NCBI GenBank assembly: GCA_029582265.1
Contig: CM055817.1
Location: 61,691,152-61,755,151, forward strand
Length of the DNA stretch: 64,000 nt
Source of the DNA: Zoroaster sp. YZ-2022
Taxonomy: Eukaryota > Echinodermata > Asteroidea > Forcipulatida > Zoroasteridae
Reading direction: 5' to 3'
A program made the position numbers and the translations under genes. Of this stretch, positions 12,206 to 23,589 are shown piece after piece. Each line of letters opens with the position of its first letter. Within the stretch, counting starts at the first letter, position 1. The notes beneath the pieces are model-generated. The model saw only the letters and a program-made list of their open reading frames with translations, had not been told where the DNA came from and ran no database searches.

Positions 12206-12656
12206 AGGGATTAGTATCTTTGATTTGAACGTTAGGGATTAGTATCTTTGATTTGAACGTGAGGGATTGGTATCTTTGATTTGAACGTTAGGGATTCGTA
12301 TCTTTGATTTGAACGTATAGGGATTCGTATCTTTGATTTGAACGTTAGGGATTATAGTATCTTTGATTTGAACGTTAGGGATTGGTATCTTTGATTTGAA
12401 CGTTAGGGATTAGTATCTTTGATTTGAACGTTATAGGGATTAGTATCTTTGATTTGAACGTTAGGGATTAGTATCTTTGATTTGAACGATAGGGATTAGT
12501 ATCTTTGATGTGAACGATAGGGATTAGTATCTTTGATTTGAACGTTAGGGATTAGTATCTTTGATTTGAACGTTAGGGATTAGTATCTTTGATTTGAACG
12601 TTAGGGATTAGTATCTTTGATTTGAACGTTAGGGATTGGTATCTTTGAATTGAACG
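12190..12656. repeat. 28-bp minisatellite, about 16-17 units
   Basis: The unit is 'gatttgaacgttagggatta' plus 'gtatcttt' (28 bp). Units differ by a/g at the 'ttagtatc'/'ttggtatc' position and by 1-2-bp insertions ('gttatagg', 'gtatagg', 'gataggg'). It starts exactly at the right end of repeat family G copy 1. Confidence 0.9.
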
Positions 12657-13002
12657 TTCATTACAATAAGTAAGCACGGGCTCAGTGACAAACTTTAACG
12701 AGCTATATGACATCATCACTCATTTACATAAGCTAATTACAGCACGCACGCGCAGTGGTTTGGGAAGTAATAAATATTCATTTAATGATCACGCGGTGAA
12801 CCAGTGACCTCCTCGCGTCGATTAGCCAATCAGCACGCAGTACCGTGAAGATTGCGCGCGCACAAACAACTGTGTCATTAGAATTCTAGAATATGCAGTC
12901 GATCAACTTCGGTGGTCTGTGAATATTACATAGGTACATACAGTAAAATTTTGTAAATTTCATTCAAACTTTGTTTGAATATTCATTAGGGTCGACAGCA
13001 AC

Positions 13003-13195
13003 TAACTGTGCAGTTACTTTATGAATGAACTACATGAGTGAACAGCAAATAGACCGCCCACTGGATGGAGGCCATGTATAGGGAGCGTCTTAAGACGCTA
13101 AGACGCTCCCTATACATGGCCTCCATCCAGTGGGCGGTCTATTTGCTGTTCACTAGCACTCATGTAGTTCATTCATAAAGTAACTGCACAGTTTA
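13003..13195. repeat. Near-perfect ~90-bp-arm palindrome
   Basis: The left arm runs from 'actgtgcagttactttatga' through 'ggatggaggccatgtatagg'. The right arm is its reverse complement, differing by a 5-bp insertion ('ctagt') and a few end changes. The centre is 'agacgcta'. No coding content. Confidence 0.9.
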
Positions 13196-13204
13196 GCTTA
13201 CCGC

Positions 13205-13272
13205 ACGCGAACACTACACGTACATGTACATGTACATGTACATGTACGTGTATTGTTAGTGTTCGTACATTG
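13205..13272. repeat. (tacatg)n microsatellite inside an inverted repeat
   Basis: About four to five 'tacatg' units at 13218-13246 are flanked by 'cgaacacta' on the left and 'tagtgttcg' on the right, giving a hairpin-capable block directly after the larger palindrome. Confidence 0.75.
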
Positions 13273-14654
13273 TACGTGACGCGGTCAGTGTGCTGAAGTG
13301 CAAGAGTTGTCGTTTTGAATTCGATGGGTACATAATGTACACATTTTCCAAAAGCAGAAATATTGGGTTTCTACAGCAAGTAGACAAACTAAATTTGCAT
13401 GGGGTACAGTTAATATGTCCAGTACCTGTTTCTTTTGGGAGCATGGGTTTCATAAAATAGAGGGTATATGCAAATGGTCTATATTTGTCTGTGTGCGTAA
13501 TGCAGTGTGTATTTCAACGCTGGTGTTTGTATGAGAGATGTCCGTTTACTTATTGTAATGGTTGGAAATGTTAGCTGCCAATGCAATTACAATCACACGA
13601 TCGAGACATGATCTGTTTAGATGATTTCAACTTGAGATTGTCCTTGTACTCAACCTCGTATGAAAGGATGTGGTATTTAATTATTACAACGAAAAAGCTT
13701 CACTACTTCTGGGTTCAAAAGATCAATAACAGGCAGGCAGTTTCCGTTTCCTTCTATGACGCACACATAATTCCTCAGCTCCACTACAGAGATGAGAGGC
13801 GGTAGACAAGTTTTCAAATATTTCCTAAATTTTCCCTAAATTTCTTCAAAAAATTCTAAAATATTGTCCAAACATACAAAAAAGTATATTTTACTAACTT
13901 TGTGATCATTTTCCAATATTTTAAACTAAAAAAATAATTCCTCCTGTGTTAGTTTTAGGGGTGCCAATTGGGGTAATTCAATTGTATATTGATTTGTGAA
14001 TTTCTCATTGAATAGAAAGTTTATGCTGATAGTGATTTGGGAACTTGCACATTTCTACCCGTTTGTTGAGGTTTGGTTCCACAAGTGTCGATAAAGGGCA
14101 ATTATACTATTTTATAAAATAATTATATCCATATGCAAATATTGATTGTGATAAAGAGGTTTTAAGTGGGTATTTCATATTTTCTGGGGCTTAATATTAC
14201 TTGGCCCATACCAATTTAAATTTATGGAAGTCGGTCGGATACTAACCCATACAACATGGGTGCTGTGCAGACTTTCAAATAGTGTAATAAACTTAACAAA
14301 TGTGTGCAATTAAATTACCCAAACCATTAGTCTTGATGCAAGTGTGTGATTTCTTACGTTTCTGGTTGGTTTCTCGTGGTCTCCGCGTACATCACCTCAG
14401 ACCTGCGCATTGGCATTTTAAATTGTTTTAAATTTTATTTTATTATATTTTTACTATGAAACGATGTCCAATTGCAGCCAAAATTGCTGGATCGATTGGA
14501 ATTCTGCCCCGCTGTGTTTAGTAAAGAACCTTTTTTTTCACATATAGGAGTATGAACGTTTGCCCAAATTGTGAGGCCTCTTTAATAGCCACCATAATTT
14601 GTGCATGGGAAATTTGGTCTGCAGTGGTTCCAATAACTGCGTATCCATGTTAAC
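13273..14654. other. Intergenic, no gene seen
   Basis: Short frames at 13256-13453 and 13581-13805 have no recognisable motif and no splice context I would trust. Otherwise AT-rich single-copy-looking DNA. Confidence 0.4.
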
Positions 14655-15198
14655 CGTTTTCACGAATGGTCAATTTAATTGGGCCACACAACACAAAACC
14701 GTACGTTTCGAGATAATCGAGTTTTAAGTTACTCACTTTTTGAAATTGTAGTTTCACCATCATTAGCGGAGAATATTGCCAATTATGTGCACTGTTTGAA
14801 AGCACAGATTTCAAACTTCTCAAATGCACAAGTTATTCAACAACAGGACGATTATTTACGGCGTAATTGATTTGATTTCTTAATACAATTGTCCTTTTGT
14901 ACGTTGTGAAAACGCTAAGGCAGTGCGCGTGCATGCCACTACAGATAAATAGCGCAAAGTTGGCTTTTCATGAAAACAGAAAAACGCCTCGCGCGAAGTT
15001 TTGTCACACAGCGCGTGTACAAAACTATGTGGAATTATCGATATGTCGTGAGCCAGTGTGAAACTGGTACCCGTATAATTCTGGATTTACCTGCCGCACA
15101 TTTGCATTATGCATATGGGGGGAAAATTGGGGACGAAGTAGTTTTCAAGAAGGGACAGTTTGGAAAGTTGTGTTGATTTGAACGTTTTCTCGAAGGGA
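14655..15198. repeat. 0.5-kb repeat family G, copy 2
   Basis: A diverged copy of 11715-12205 in the same orientation. It ends in a single 'tttgaacgtt...agggatta' unit instead of a minisatellite. The 63- and 68-codon frames inside are incidental to the repeat. Confidence 0.7.
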
Positions 15199-15718
15199 TT
15201 ATTATTTTAATTTGTGATCAATCGTCCTGTTTAATTGTTGAAAAGTTGAAACATTTGGAAAGTTGTTCTTTCACTTAGGGTACAAGATTTATTAGTATTT
15301 TGCGTCTTAAATGTAACATGATATACGTTTAAAATATAGGTGTTACTTAAAGCTCGATGCTGTGTGGCCCAAATTCCTCGTTAACACCCATTTTACCATT
15401 TCCCAATTAGTGTAATACAAAACTAATGAGTTTTGTAAAATACGTTTTTCCCCCATTTGGCAAAAAAAGCGTCACCTCACAGATTTTGAAACAGAAACTG
15501 GAGACTTTTTTTTGGCCTAATGATATACTCGTTTAATAATTAACCCTAAAAAACAATATTACTGAAATGGCGGAGATATGGACAGTGGTGGCCTGGTGGG
15601 TGACCACAATATAACGAGAATTGTGCACCTTTCCTCATTGAAAATGCAACAATTGTTGGTTCCCGGCAAAATAATGCTCTTTGCATTCGATTCACCCAGA
15701 CCACCAAACCATGGAAGG

Positions 15719-16964
15719 TATATGACATAAAACACAATAAAGGGGGCCATTTTCCTACCGTCACGTTAGCAGTTTTTCTTATGGTTGTAATTTTTTTTTT
15801 TTAATATTTGAAACCACCCAAAAAGAATTTCAACATTTGAATAGACATGCTTGCTTACCCTAAAGATAATTTGAGTTGATTATTACTATTTTTTTAATTA
15901 GCCTAAAATTTCCATCAACAAATGGACGGAAAAGTGAGGTTACTTTTTCCGTCCAATTTTTATGGACATTTGAGGGTAACAAAAATAAATAAATAAATTA
16001 CAAAATAAAACTAGAAATTCAGAGTTTGTGCACAAACTCAAGGTGTTCGGAAGTGACGGTAATTGATGTCCTCATCAATTGGGATCATTGTTAAAATGTG
16101 ACTTAAGATGCGTCAAATGAGTACTTGCAGTATTAAGTTAATACGATCTATGGTTTTAGAAATATTGTAGCGCATCCGTTATTGGCTTAAACGCCCAACC
16201 ACACATCTATAAAATATATTTTATCCTGCAAGAGCTTTAGCCTGTGAAACCGCAAACGTCTCCGTGAAGACCGCCAGCTGTTTTCCAGTAGATAACGATC
16301 TCAGTCTCTGCGGTTTGTAAACAATGGGCCCCAGAACCACGAGTGTCTGGTGTGTGCTCAGTCAATGGGATTTTGGCCCAGAAAAGGAATTTTGAAGAAA
16401 AAAAACAAATCAAGACTTTGACCTTCCGGTACGACCGGAAGCAAATGTCAGACGATTTTGACGTTAACTTTTCAAATGTTGCCTAAGCCTTGATCTATCA
16501 GATCCCAGATTATGAACATCATAGCTTTAGTATATTTTGATATACAGTCGATAGCAAATGGTCATTTTTAAAACTTAAATGGCTTGTAATTTGATACCTG
16601 ATGACGTGATCATGACGTAACTTGATTCATCTACATGATAAGGTCTTTATATGTGTGAAGTTTCAAGGTTGTGTGATATTGTTAACTTGCACTTTCGATG
16701 TAGAGAAGAGTTAAGGAGAAGTAGAAGGAGAAGTAAAAAAAAAAAAAAAAAAAAAAAAAACGGAACAATTACAATAGTTGTTCGGCTGAAAAGCCGAACA
16801 CCTAATAAATCAACTCAAATTAGTTCTAGTATAAGCCTGCATGTCCATTCACATGTTGAAACACTTTTTGGTCGGTTTCGGGTACTTAAAAATAAATAAC
16901 CATTGGAAAAACTGCTAACGTGACGGATGCAAAGTGGCCCCCTTTATTGTGTTTTATGTCATAT
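15719..16964. mobile_element. TIR element (~1.25 kb), non-autonomous
   Basis: The left end (about 15719-15790: 'tatgacataaaacacaataa' through 'cgtcacgttagcagtttttc') is the inverse of the right end (about 16893-16964). Arms are about 70 bp with several substitutions. The interior contains a poly-A run (16737-16760) followed by a hairpin 'tgttcggctgaaaagccgaa', and no transposase. The poly-A plus hairpin may be the tail of a separate retro-copy inside. Confidence 0.6.
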
Positions 16965-16969
16965 GCCAT

Positions 16970-18395
16970 TCAAGTAACACCTCCCCCTATTGGCTACTTG
17001 AAGTGCGATCTAGTGCACTGATTGGATAGATTTACTGCTCTTTCATTGGCTGAAAGATACAAACCCTGAATCCCAACTTTGTCACAAATTTCCCAATGGA
17101 CATTCACACAGTTAAAATTGCCCATACCATTTACACACACAGCTATTTGCTATTTGATTGGTTAAAAGTTCTTACACAGGATCCCTCATTTACATATCTG
17201 TTCATATAATTATAAATAAGATGTGTAACAGACATAAAAACACACTGTCCCCTACTTACGTGCAGTCAACTGTGTGTACTGTATATTGTATGCCGCAGAC
17301 ACAACTGAACTTTACAGGTTCAATGTACATTACAATTTACATGTATTAATGTTAAGACAACCTGACTGCACGCATTCTAGCGGTGAGTAAAGAAAACAAA
17401 ATAAACAGTTTATTCCGAGTAGAAAGCATTTGATCTCCTAGTGATAAAAATATCGTATTGTTTTTGTTTATTGTAACGGTTCGTGAACCTCCGTAACATT
17501 AGTTAGGCTACTTTAGACATGTTACTGTTAGAACTGTGTTCTTCAGCCGATATTCACAAAACCTTTTACTTAAATAACTAGTACTAGGCCTATAACGTTA
17601 GGCCTATACTTGTAAATGTGTTCAGACAGTTTGTGACAAGATCTATCGAATGAGGCCATGAAAACATCCATAGGTCACCGTTAAAAGGGTGCTATACCCA
17701 TTTTGGGGTATTTTTTTCTTAATTTTTGGTCAAGAATATAGTGTTTTCCGACAAGTTCCTTAATTTTCATCCATAATTGGCCATGAAATGTGACACAAAT
17801 AACATGTTGTCTTTTGTACAAGGAACCATTTCAATTACTTAGGTCATTTATTGCAAAAGTACAATAAAGTCTGATAGGCCTAACGTCATAATGGTACAAT
17901 TCATATCATACATTTATATAGGCCTAGGCCCTATTGAGTATTGAGCAAAAAAATTTGGAACAAATCTTTAAAATAAAATGTTTTGGGGACAAAATTAAAT
18001 ATAAGTTATTTCATTTAAACGTAATATATAGCGGCCATATTGGATTGACTCAGTGTTGGCCAGTTCAGAGTTTAAAAATTGACAACAAACCCCAAAATTA
18101 ATAAATGCCTTTAATAGGGCCTGTCCACACAAGGTTTTCACAAATTACAAAATCTAACTTTTCTCAAAAAGGAAGTTTAAAAAGAATCTTCAATGAGTGC
18201 AAATAGCAATGGTTTGTAAAATGTTTTTCTTAACTGCACATAAAACACAAAACGAGTGTGTGTGCAATCAATGGCAGATCCAGGATTTGGCTAACATGGG
18301 GGTTCGGGATCCCAAGTCACACATCCTCATCCCCTTGTAGGCAAAATATTTTTCTATCAAGTTTTGTTTATTGCCATGGCCATCCCTCCCCCCCT
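16970..18395. other. Intergenic, no gene seen
   Basis: Mostly AT-rich, with no exon or RNA gene recognised. The segment 18267-18835 starts with 'caatggcagatccagg' and ends 'gacgccattg', a possible degenerate MITE, but the inverted match is only about 7 bp. Confidence 0.35.
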
Positions 18396-18510
18396 GTATT
18401 CACCCTTGCTCCCCCCCCTGTATTCACCTTTGCCTGCCACTCTGCATGTGTGATCCGCAGCATTTATTTGGGATTCTTGATGCCCTGTTGTTCATTCTGA
18501 GTGCTTTAAA
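18396..18510. repeat. Interspersed repeat with 'cctgtattcacc' start, copy 1
   Basis: Matches 43855-43965 closely ('gtgtgatccgcagcatttat', 'ggattcttgatgc', 'tgagtgctttaaa'). The poly-C plus 'tgtattcacc' head is itself duplicated at 18385-18425. Non-coding. Confidence 0.6.
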
Positions 18511-18850
18511 TATTATGACTTCTTTAACATTTTCTGGGGATGCAGTAAGAAATGTAACCTATTCTATAAATGGTTTACAATTCAGTTTTTGCAGGATCTT
18601 TTTTATATGGACTACCAAAAAATGTTGGGGTTGATTATATGGAAAATATTTTTAAAGTTTTGTTTATTGCCATGGCTGGGGGGGGGGGGGTGGGGTGCCT
18701 TATATGTACCTTCATAATGTTTAATTTCGTAATCATTTATGGGAAATCCAAAAAGGGGATGGGGATATTGATATAGGGATGACATTGATATCAAGGGGAC
18801 ATGTCCCTGTGCCCCACCGATCGACGCCATTGCTGACAACTAATTGTTCT

Positions 18851-19043
18851 TAAACACAGGGTCAGTGTCTACTATACTATCCTGATTGGGAGATACTGTT
18901 ATCCCGATTGAAACCCTATTCTCCCAATGAGGATACCACATAAAGAAGTGTGGCTCACAGGGGTTGATGTCTACTATACTCTCCTGATTGGGAGATACTG
19001 TTATCCTGATTGAAACTCTTTCTCCCAATGAGGATACCAATTG
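18851..19043. repeat. Two-unit tandem repeat (~105 bp)
   Basis: 'gtctactatact...cctgattgggagatactg ... ctcccaatgaggatacca' appears at about 18866-18938 and again at about 18970-19040. The minus-strand open frame across it is a by-product of the duplication. Confidence 0.75.
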
Positions 19044-19203
19044 ACCCCAATCAGGAAACCCTTAGGTGATAACGACACCTGCGGTATTATCAAATGTTTG
19101 CACTGCAGAAATACAATGGAAATTATGTTTATTTATTATTTTTTTTTTTAATTGACTAGAGAGGGACAGATGAGATCACCACAACAGTGGTAGAAACCAA
19201 GAG

Positions 19204-19291
19204 ATGACGTCACAGAGAGGCCCTAGACAAAACGTAGATGATCAAGATGTCAGTGCCGCCATGACTGACATGTGGGAGCTAGATGTAACAA
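19204..19291 (+). CDS. Candidate initiator exon of NLR-type gene A
   Basis: An ATG opens a 29-codon frame beginning MTSQRGPRQN and ending in WELDVT, directly followed by a good donor (aa|gtaaga) that leaves phase 1. Upstream is a poly-T stretch and 'gactag', so the 5' part of this exon (from about 19159) may be spliced 5' UTR. The phase fits every NLR exon downstream on the plus strand. The intervening 9-kb intron would contain the SINE and BEL element. No domain can be assigned to so short a segment. It could be chance, as short ATG-donor pairs are not rare. Confidence 0.4.
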
Positions 19292-19867
19292 GTAAGACAT
19301 GATACTTTTATGTGTTTTTGGGTGTCCATGGATTTGGGATTTTATCAAACTGAGATATGAAATAATTCAAAAACTCACATGAATCAGTACTGTGGTGAAT
19401 GTACATATATACTTTCGTAAGTTAATTGAGCCTTCTGACTGAATGTTTTTTTTTATAGAAACTGCCAAAGCAAATTATTTTAAAGCAATTTAGGTTAATA
19501 ACCAGTGCTGTTCCTGTATAGACTGTAAGTTGACCTCGAGAACGTACGAGTTTTTGCGAGAATCTTGACTTCCGGGCACCTCGCATAGCATTTACAACGT
19601 GTATTGTGTGCAAATGTTTTATGAAAATAACTTTATTGTGCTGTTTTAATAAATTTCATCCATTGAATATGGTTTGACTTAATAAAAGCTTGGTTTACAT
19701 TTTGTAAATTGTAAACAATTTCGCAAATCTTGGTCAAAGAATAAAAAATAAAAAAACGACCTTGATTTCTGCTTACACGTTTGAAACCTTAAAGCCCATG
19801 CAACAAAAGACCGTCGTGATCCTTGATGTACACGCATGCAAACTCGAGCAGGCTGCTAGATTTAGTG

Positions 19868-20009
19868 TCGTGGAGTGTCGTGGCCGAGCGGTCTAGCTTA
19901 CCGGACTCAAGTTCTGGTGTTAGCAGCAGAATGTGGGTTCGAATCCCGGCCGTGACACTTGTGTCCTTGAGCAAGACACTTAACCATGATTGCTTCTCTC
20001 CACCCAGGG
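19868..20009 (+). repeat. tRNA-derived SINE, 5' half (interrupted)
   Basis: The head resembles a class II (Leu-like) tRNA: 'tggccgagcggtcta', an anticodon-stem region with 'ctcaag', then a B-box 'gggttcgaatcccgg'. It is followed by 'gagcaagacacttaaccatg' and 'cttctctccacccaggg'. The SINE resumes at 27483 after the BEL element. A second copy lies at 37258-37612, uninterrupted, which confirms the break. The tRNA stems carry mismatches, so this is not a functional tRNA gene. Confidence 0.8.
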
Positions 20010-20436
20010 TGTGAAGAAGTGACGGGTTCACTCTTAATTTAGGGAGTACTAGTTCAAATGAGGGTAGCACACAGGAACAATGTCAGCGATTAAACTGTGA
20101 GAGCACGTACTTGATCAATACTTGATTGTTTATTCAGATGATATAATCAGGAACACAGCAATTACAATGTCAATCAGAAGGTAATTATTGAGATAGATTT
20201 CAAGCTAGAACTGGAGAATTGGATGTAGATTACATTGTGTGTGACCCAGGAAATAGCTGATGTAGCCATGGAAACCGTGGTTGTTCATGAAAGGACGCAC
20301 GGAAATAGGAAAATTAAGGTAATTTTGGGTCACAATCACAGCCAAAGATTATACTTCACAAAATGATTAGAAACGATTGTACGCATGAATGCAACAACAC
20401 TTGAGGGCGCTATATAAGTTGAGGGACTTTCGCACA
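20010..20436 (-). repeat. 3' LTR of the BEL/Pao element
   Basis: On the minus strand it begins TGTGCGAAAG and ends CTTCTTCACA, the usual TG...CA. It contains a 'tatataa' box (minus strand, complement of 20410-20416) close to its start. It differs from the other LTR at four positions that I can see. Confidence 0.93.
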
Positions 20437-20447
20437 GCCGCCCCCAC
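20437..20447 (-). other. Polypurine-tract-like site of the BEL/Pao element
   Basis: The minus strand reads 'gtgggggcggc' directly before the 3' LTR, where plus-strand DNA synthesis is primed in LTR elements. It is short and not pure purine, so this assignment rests mainly on position. Confidence 0.45.
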
Positions 20448-20511
20448 ATTTGGATCTCAAATGTGTAAACAAGAAAGTCTCAAGTTAGTTAATGTTCATC
20501 TGTCCGTTATC

Positions 20512-23500
20512 TTAAGAATCATCGGTCCCCTCGTCGGTGAACTCAGGCAGCCTCACAAGCCGAGTAACGGCTCTGTCATACACTCGGTCTTTGACCTGCA
20601 CTTTAGCAGCCCGCACACGCCCATCCGCGCCAGGTTGTGTTGCAGTCACTCTTCCAACGGGCCACCGGGCTCTGATAAGCTGGGGGTCGACAACCATGAC
20701 GACATCACCGCGAACTAACTCCCTTGCGTCCTTTTGCCATTTACGACGAAGCTGAAGTCCAGGCAGGTAGTACTTGATGAAGTGTGCCCAAAACTGGTCC
20801 GCAAGCACCTGACTGTGACGCCAACGTCTCCGACCAAGGAGTTCGTCTGCAGTGTAGACCACTTGAGGAAGTGATGGATCAAGCCGCCCCGTCAACAACA
20901 TATTGGGAGTCATCGGATCAACGTCGGCCACATCTGACGAGACATAACCCAAGGGCTTTGAGTTAAGCATCCCTTCGACCTCGGCTAGTACTGTCTGAAG
21001 TACAGGTTCGGCTACTGATTGGTCTCCAAGTGCAGCTCGTAGTCCATCCTTGACAGACTTGACCTCTCTCTCCCAGACACCGCCAAAATGAGGAGCGTAA
21101 GGAGGATTGAACCGGAACCGCACGTTCTGGTTAGCGAGTTGTTGGGTAAGGCTTGGCTTCATGGAGACGATGGCTTCTTTCAGCTCAGCCTCAGCTCCTT
21201 TGAAGTTGGTTCCACAGTCCGAGAGAAGTTCGTAAGGTTTTCCTCGACGGGCTACGAAGCGTCGGAAGGACATCAAAAAAGCGTCTGTGTCCATGCTCTC
21301 TAACAGGTCTAAGTGCACTGCTCGTGTAGTCATACATTTGAACACGACTCCCCAACGCTTCTCCGTTCGGCGGCCTATCTTCACTGTCATGGGTCCGAAG
21401 CAGTCTACTCCAGTTGAATAGAATGCTGGCTTGAAGAGTCGGAGTCTGGATGGTGGTAAGTCAGCCATCTTTGGTATCTCAGGTTTAGCACGCCACTTGC
21501 GACAATCAACACACTGACGTTGGTGATGGCGGATTGCTTCTCGGCCTCGAAGTATCCAGAACTTACGCCTAATTTCTGCAAGTATGCGCTCGGATCCTGA
21601 GTGAAGGAGTTTCTCATCGAAGTCTCGGATGAGTAGCTTCGTGATGTGGTGACTGGGATCAAGCACGATGGGGTGTTTCAAGTCGTGAGAGAGTTCCTCT
21701 GCTCGCCGAAGTCGTCCTCCAACCCGGATTAATCCCGAGGTCTGGTCATACTCAGGATCTAGCTGTGCCAATCGGCTCCCTGATGGAAGCTCCTTTCCTG
21801 ACTTCAGGGCAACGACTTCCTGTTCGAAGCACTCTTGTTGGATACGGTGATAGAGCAGATTCTCTATGGCCTCTCGTTGTTCCGCTGTCATCATCGGAGG
21901 GTTCTCGTTGGGAGCCGCCCCGTCAAGGTGCTGTTTGTACGCCTGAATAAGAGTATTCCAGTTCTGGCAGGTTTCAATTTCAGGCAACAGTTGGTCCTGG
22001 ACGATCACTGCTCCGCAGAAGATTGACTTCCTCAACTCGACAGGATCCTCTGGCTGATCAGTGAATGGGCTCAACGGCCATTGGTGAGGAGGCTGAGAAA
22101 GAAATGGAGGACCATTCCTCCACCTGGATTCTTCACAGAGCTTTGCCACAGACTTGCCGCGAGTGATGTCATCGGCAGGGTTGTTCGCTGTATCGACATA
22201 GTGCCAGTTTTGTACATCAGTGAGAGTCTGGATTTCGGAGACACGAGTTCCTACGAACACCTTGTATCTGCATGAGTCAGATTGCAACCATCTCAGCACG
22301 GTAGTGGAGTCACTCCACATGATGATCTTCTGGATCGGCATGGTCAACTCTTTCCCTAGCAGGTCTGCTAGCTGCGCACCGGTCAATGCTGCTGAAAGTT
22401 CGAGGCGTGGCATCGATAGTTGCCGTTTTGGAGCCACCCGTGACCTTGACATGATGAAGCTGGTGTGGACACTTCCCTCTACATCTTCCGTGCGGAGATA
22501 TGCGACTGAGCCGTAGATTCTTTCCGATGCATCACAGAAGATATGGATCTGCCGGTGAGCAGTTGCTGGATCGATGTCAGGCTTCGTATAACATCTGGGT
22601 AGGCGAAGGAGTGGGAGGTTTGAAAGTTCACTTTCCCAAGTATTCCACCTTGTGAGGATATCTCCTGGCTCTATGGGTTTGTCCCAGTCCCTCTTACATT
22701 TCCACAAGTCCTGGACGAGGATCTTGGCACGTGCAGTGAAGGGTGCTAGGTAACCGATTGGGTCGTACTGACTAGCCAAAATCTTGTAGACTGTCCTCAT
22801 GTTGAGTGTTTGGTATTGGATAGGTCTATGCTTGTAGCTGAGCTCATCCTTGTCACACTGCCAACGAAGTCCAAGTGTTGCCTCAGGAGAGTCAGTCTGA
22901 CCGAAGACAAGCCACAGTTCATAGGCTTCTGATCGAGCTTCTGAGGGTAGGTCTTCCACAACTGTTGGAATGTTGCTAGCCCATTGACGGATGTTGAAAC
23001 CACCGGAGGCTAGAAGATCTCGCATTTTTGCTACAAGTTCCTTAGCCATTGAAGCAGTGGGAACACTATCTAGACAGTTGTCCACGTAGAAGGAGTTGTC
23101 AACTGCGCGTGCGACATCTTCATATCCTTGCTGGTTGTCAAAGACATGTTTACGCAAAGCAAATGTAGCACAACACGGGCTGCATGTGGTTCCGAATGGA
23201 AGGACTTGCCACTCGTACACATCTGGCACTGCCTCTCTGTCCATGTTCCGCCAGATGAATCGGAATAGAGACTTGTCCCGTGGCAGGAGTTGGACTTGAT
23301 GGAACATTGATTTGATGTCCCCAGATATGGCTACTGCATACTGCCGGAATCTTAGGAAAACTCCCAAAAGAGAAGCACCAAGCTTGGGTCCTGGCAGGAG
23401 GTGATCGTTGAGGACTCTACCAGAGTGTTCGAATGAACAGTTGAAGACTAGACGGTGCTTTCCGTTGTGTTCAACAATACGGTGTGGAAAGTACCAGGAC

Positions 23501-23589
23501 TCATCTGTCGCTTGTGCTTCAGCATAGCTCAGGATTTTGACAAAGCCTGCATCTACTAGCTTTGATTTGCTCGTTGTGTATTTTTGCAA
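20512..23589 (-). CDS. pol: BEL/Pao pol: reverse transcriptase, RNase H, integrase
   Basis: An open frame of 1025 codons on the minus strand; the listed first codon is TTG, so it is a continuation of an upstream frame rather than a true start. Reverse transcriptase: catalytic Asp in 'GDIKSMFHQ' (about residue 91), 'LPFGTTCSP' and the box 'FYVDN' (about 167-171), where Asn replaces the second Asp of the usual YVDD. RNase H: 'FCDAS' (353), 'RLELSA' (397), 'WSDSTT' (427) and 'NPADDITRG' (474). Integrase: zinc-binding His/Cys pair with 'CVDCR' (693-696), then catalytic D729, D791 and E840 ('GVDCFGPM', 'LSDCGTNFKG', 'GGVWERE'). A C-terminal region rich in R/W follows. The enzyme region is intact, but its link to the protease frame is broken just upstream. 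Confidence 0.93.
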   Translation of the reverse strand: MQKYTTSKSKLVDAGFVKILSYAEAQATDESWYFPHRIVEHNGKHRLVFNCSFEHSGRVLNDHLLPGPKLGASLLGVFLRFRQYAVAISGDIKSMFHQVQLLPRDKSLFRFIWRNMDREAVPDVYEWQVLPFGTTCSPCCATFALRKHVFDNQQGYEDVARAVDNSFYVDNCLDSVPTASMAKELVAKMRDLLASGGFNIRQWASNIPTVVEDLPSEARSEAYELWLVFGQTDSPEATLGLRWQCDKDELSYKHRPIQYQTLNMRTVYKILASQYDPIGYLAPFTARAKILVQDLWKCKRDWDKPIEPGDILTRWNTWESELSNLPLLRLPRCYTKPDIDPATAHRQIHIFCDASERIYGSVAYLRTEDVEGSVHTSFIMSRSRVAPKRQLSMPRLELSAALTGAQLADLLGKELTMPIQKIIMWSDSTTVLRWLQSDSCRYKVFVGTRVSEIQTLTDVQNWHYVDTANNPADDITRGKSVAKLCEESRWRNGPPFLSQPPHQWPLSPFTDQPEDPVELRKSIFCGAVIVQDQLLPEIETCQNWNTLIQAYKQHLDGAAPNENPPMMTAEQREAIENLLYHRIQQECFEQEVVALKSGKELPSGSRLAQLDPEYDQTSGLIRVGGRLRRAEELSHDLKHPIVLDPSHHITKLLIRDFDEKLLHSGSERILAEIRRKFWILRGREAIRHHQRQCVDCRKWRAKPEIPKMADLPPSRLRLFKPAFYSTGVDCFGPMTVKIGRRTEKRWGVVFKCMTTRAVHLDLLESMDTDAFLMSFRRFVARRGKPYELLSDCGTNFKGAEAELKEAIVSMKPSLTQQLANQNVRFRFNPPYAPHFGGVWEREVKSVKDGLRAALGDQSVAEPVLQTVLAEVEGMLNSKPLGYVSSDVADVDPMTPNMLLTGRLDPSLPQVVYTADELLGRRRWRHSQVLADQFWAHFIKYYLPGLQLRRKWQKDARELVRGDVVMVVDPQLIRARWPVGRVTATQPGADGRVRAAKVQVKDRVYDRAVTRLVRLPEFTDEGTDDS

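Noticed and set aside
18267..18835. MITE with 'caatggc' ends
   Set aside because: The inverted match is only about 7 bp and the flanking 8-mers ('tgtgcaat' and 'ctgacaac') do not match.
19874..19959. Functional tRNA-Leu(CAA) gene
   Set aside because: The stems have mismatches and the spacing between acceptor and D arm is wrong; the same head plus body occurs at 37258, so it is a SINE.
20389..20755. Plus-strand frames across the BEL/Pao end
   Set aside because: They are shadows of the pol gene and LTR on the opposite strand.
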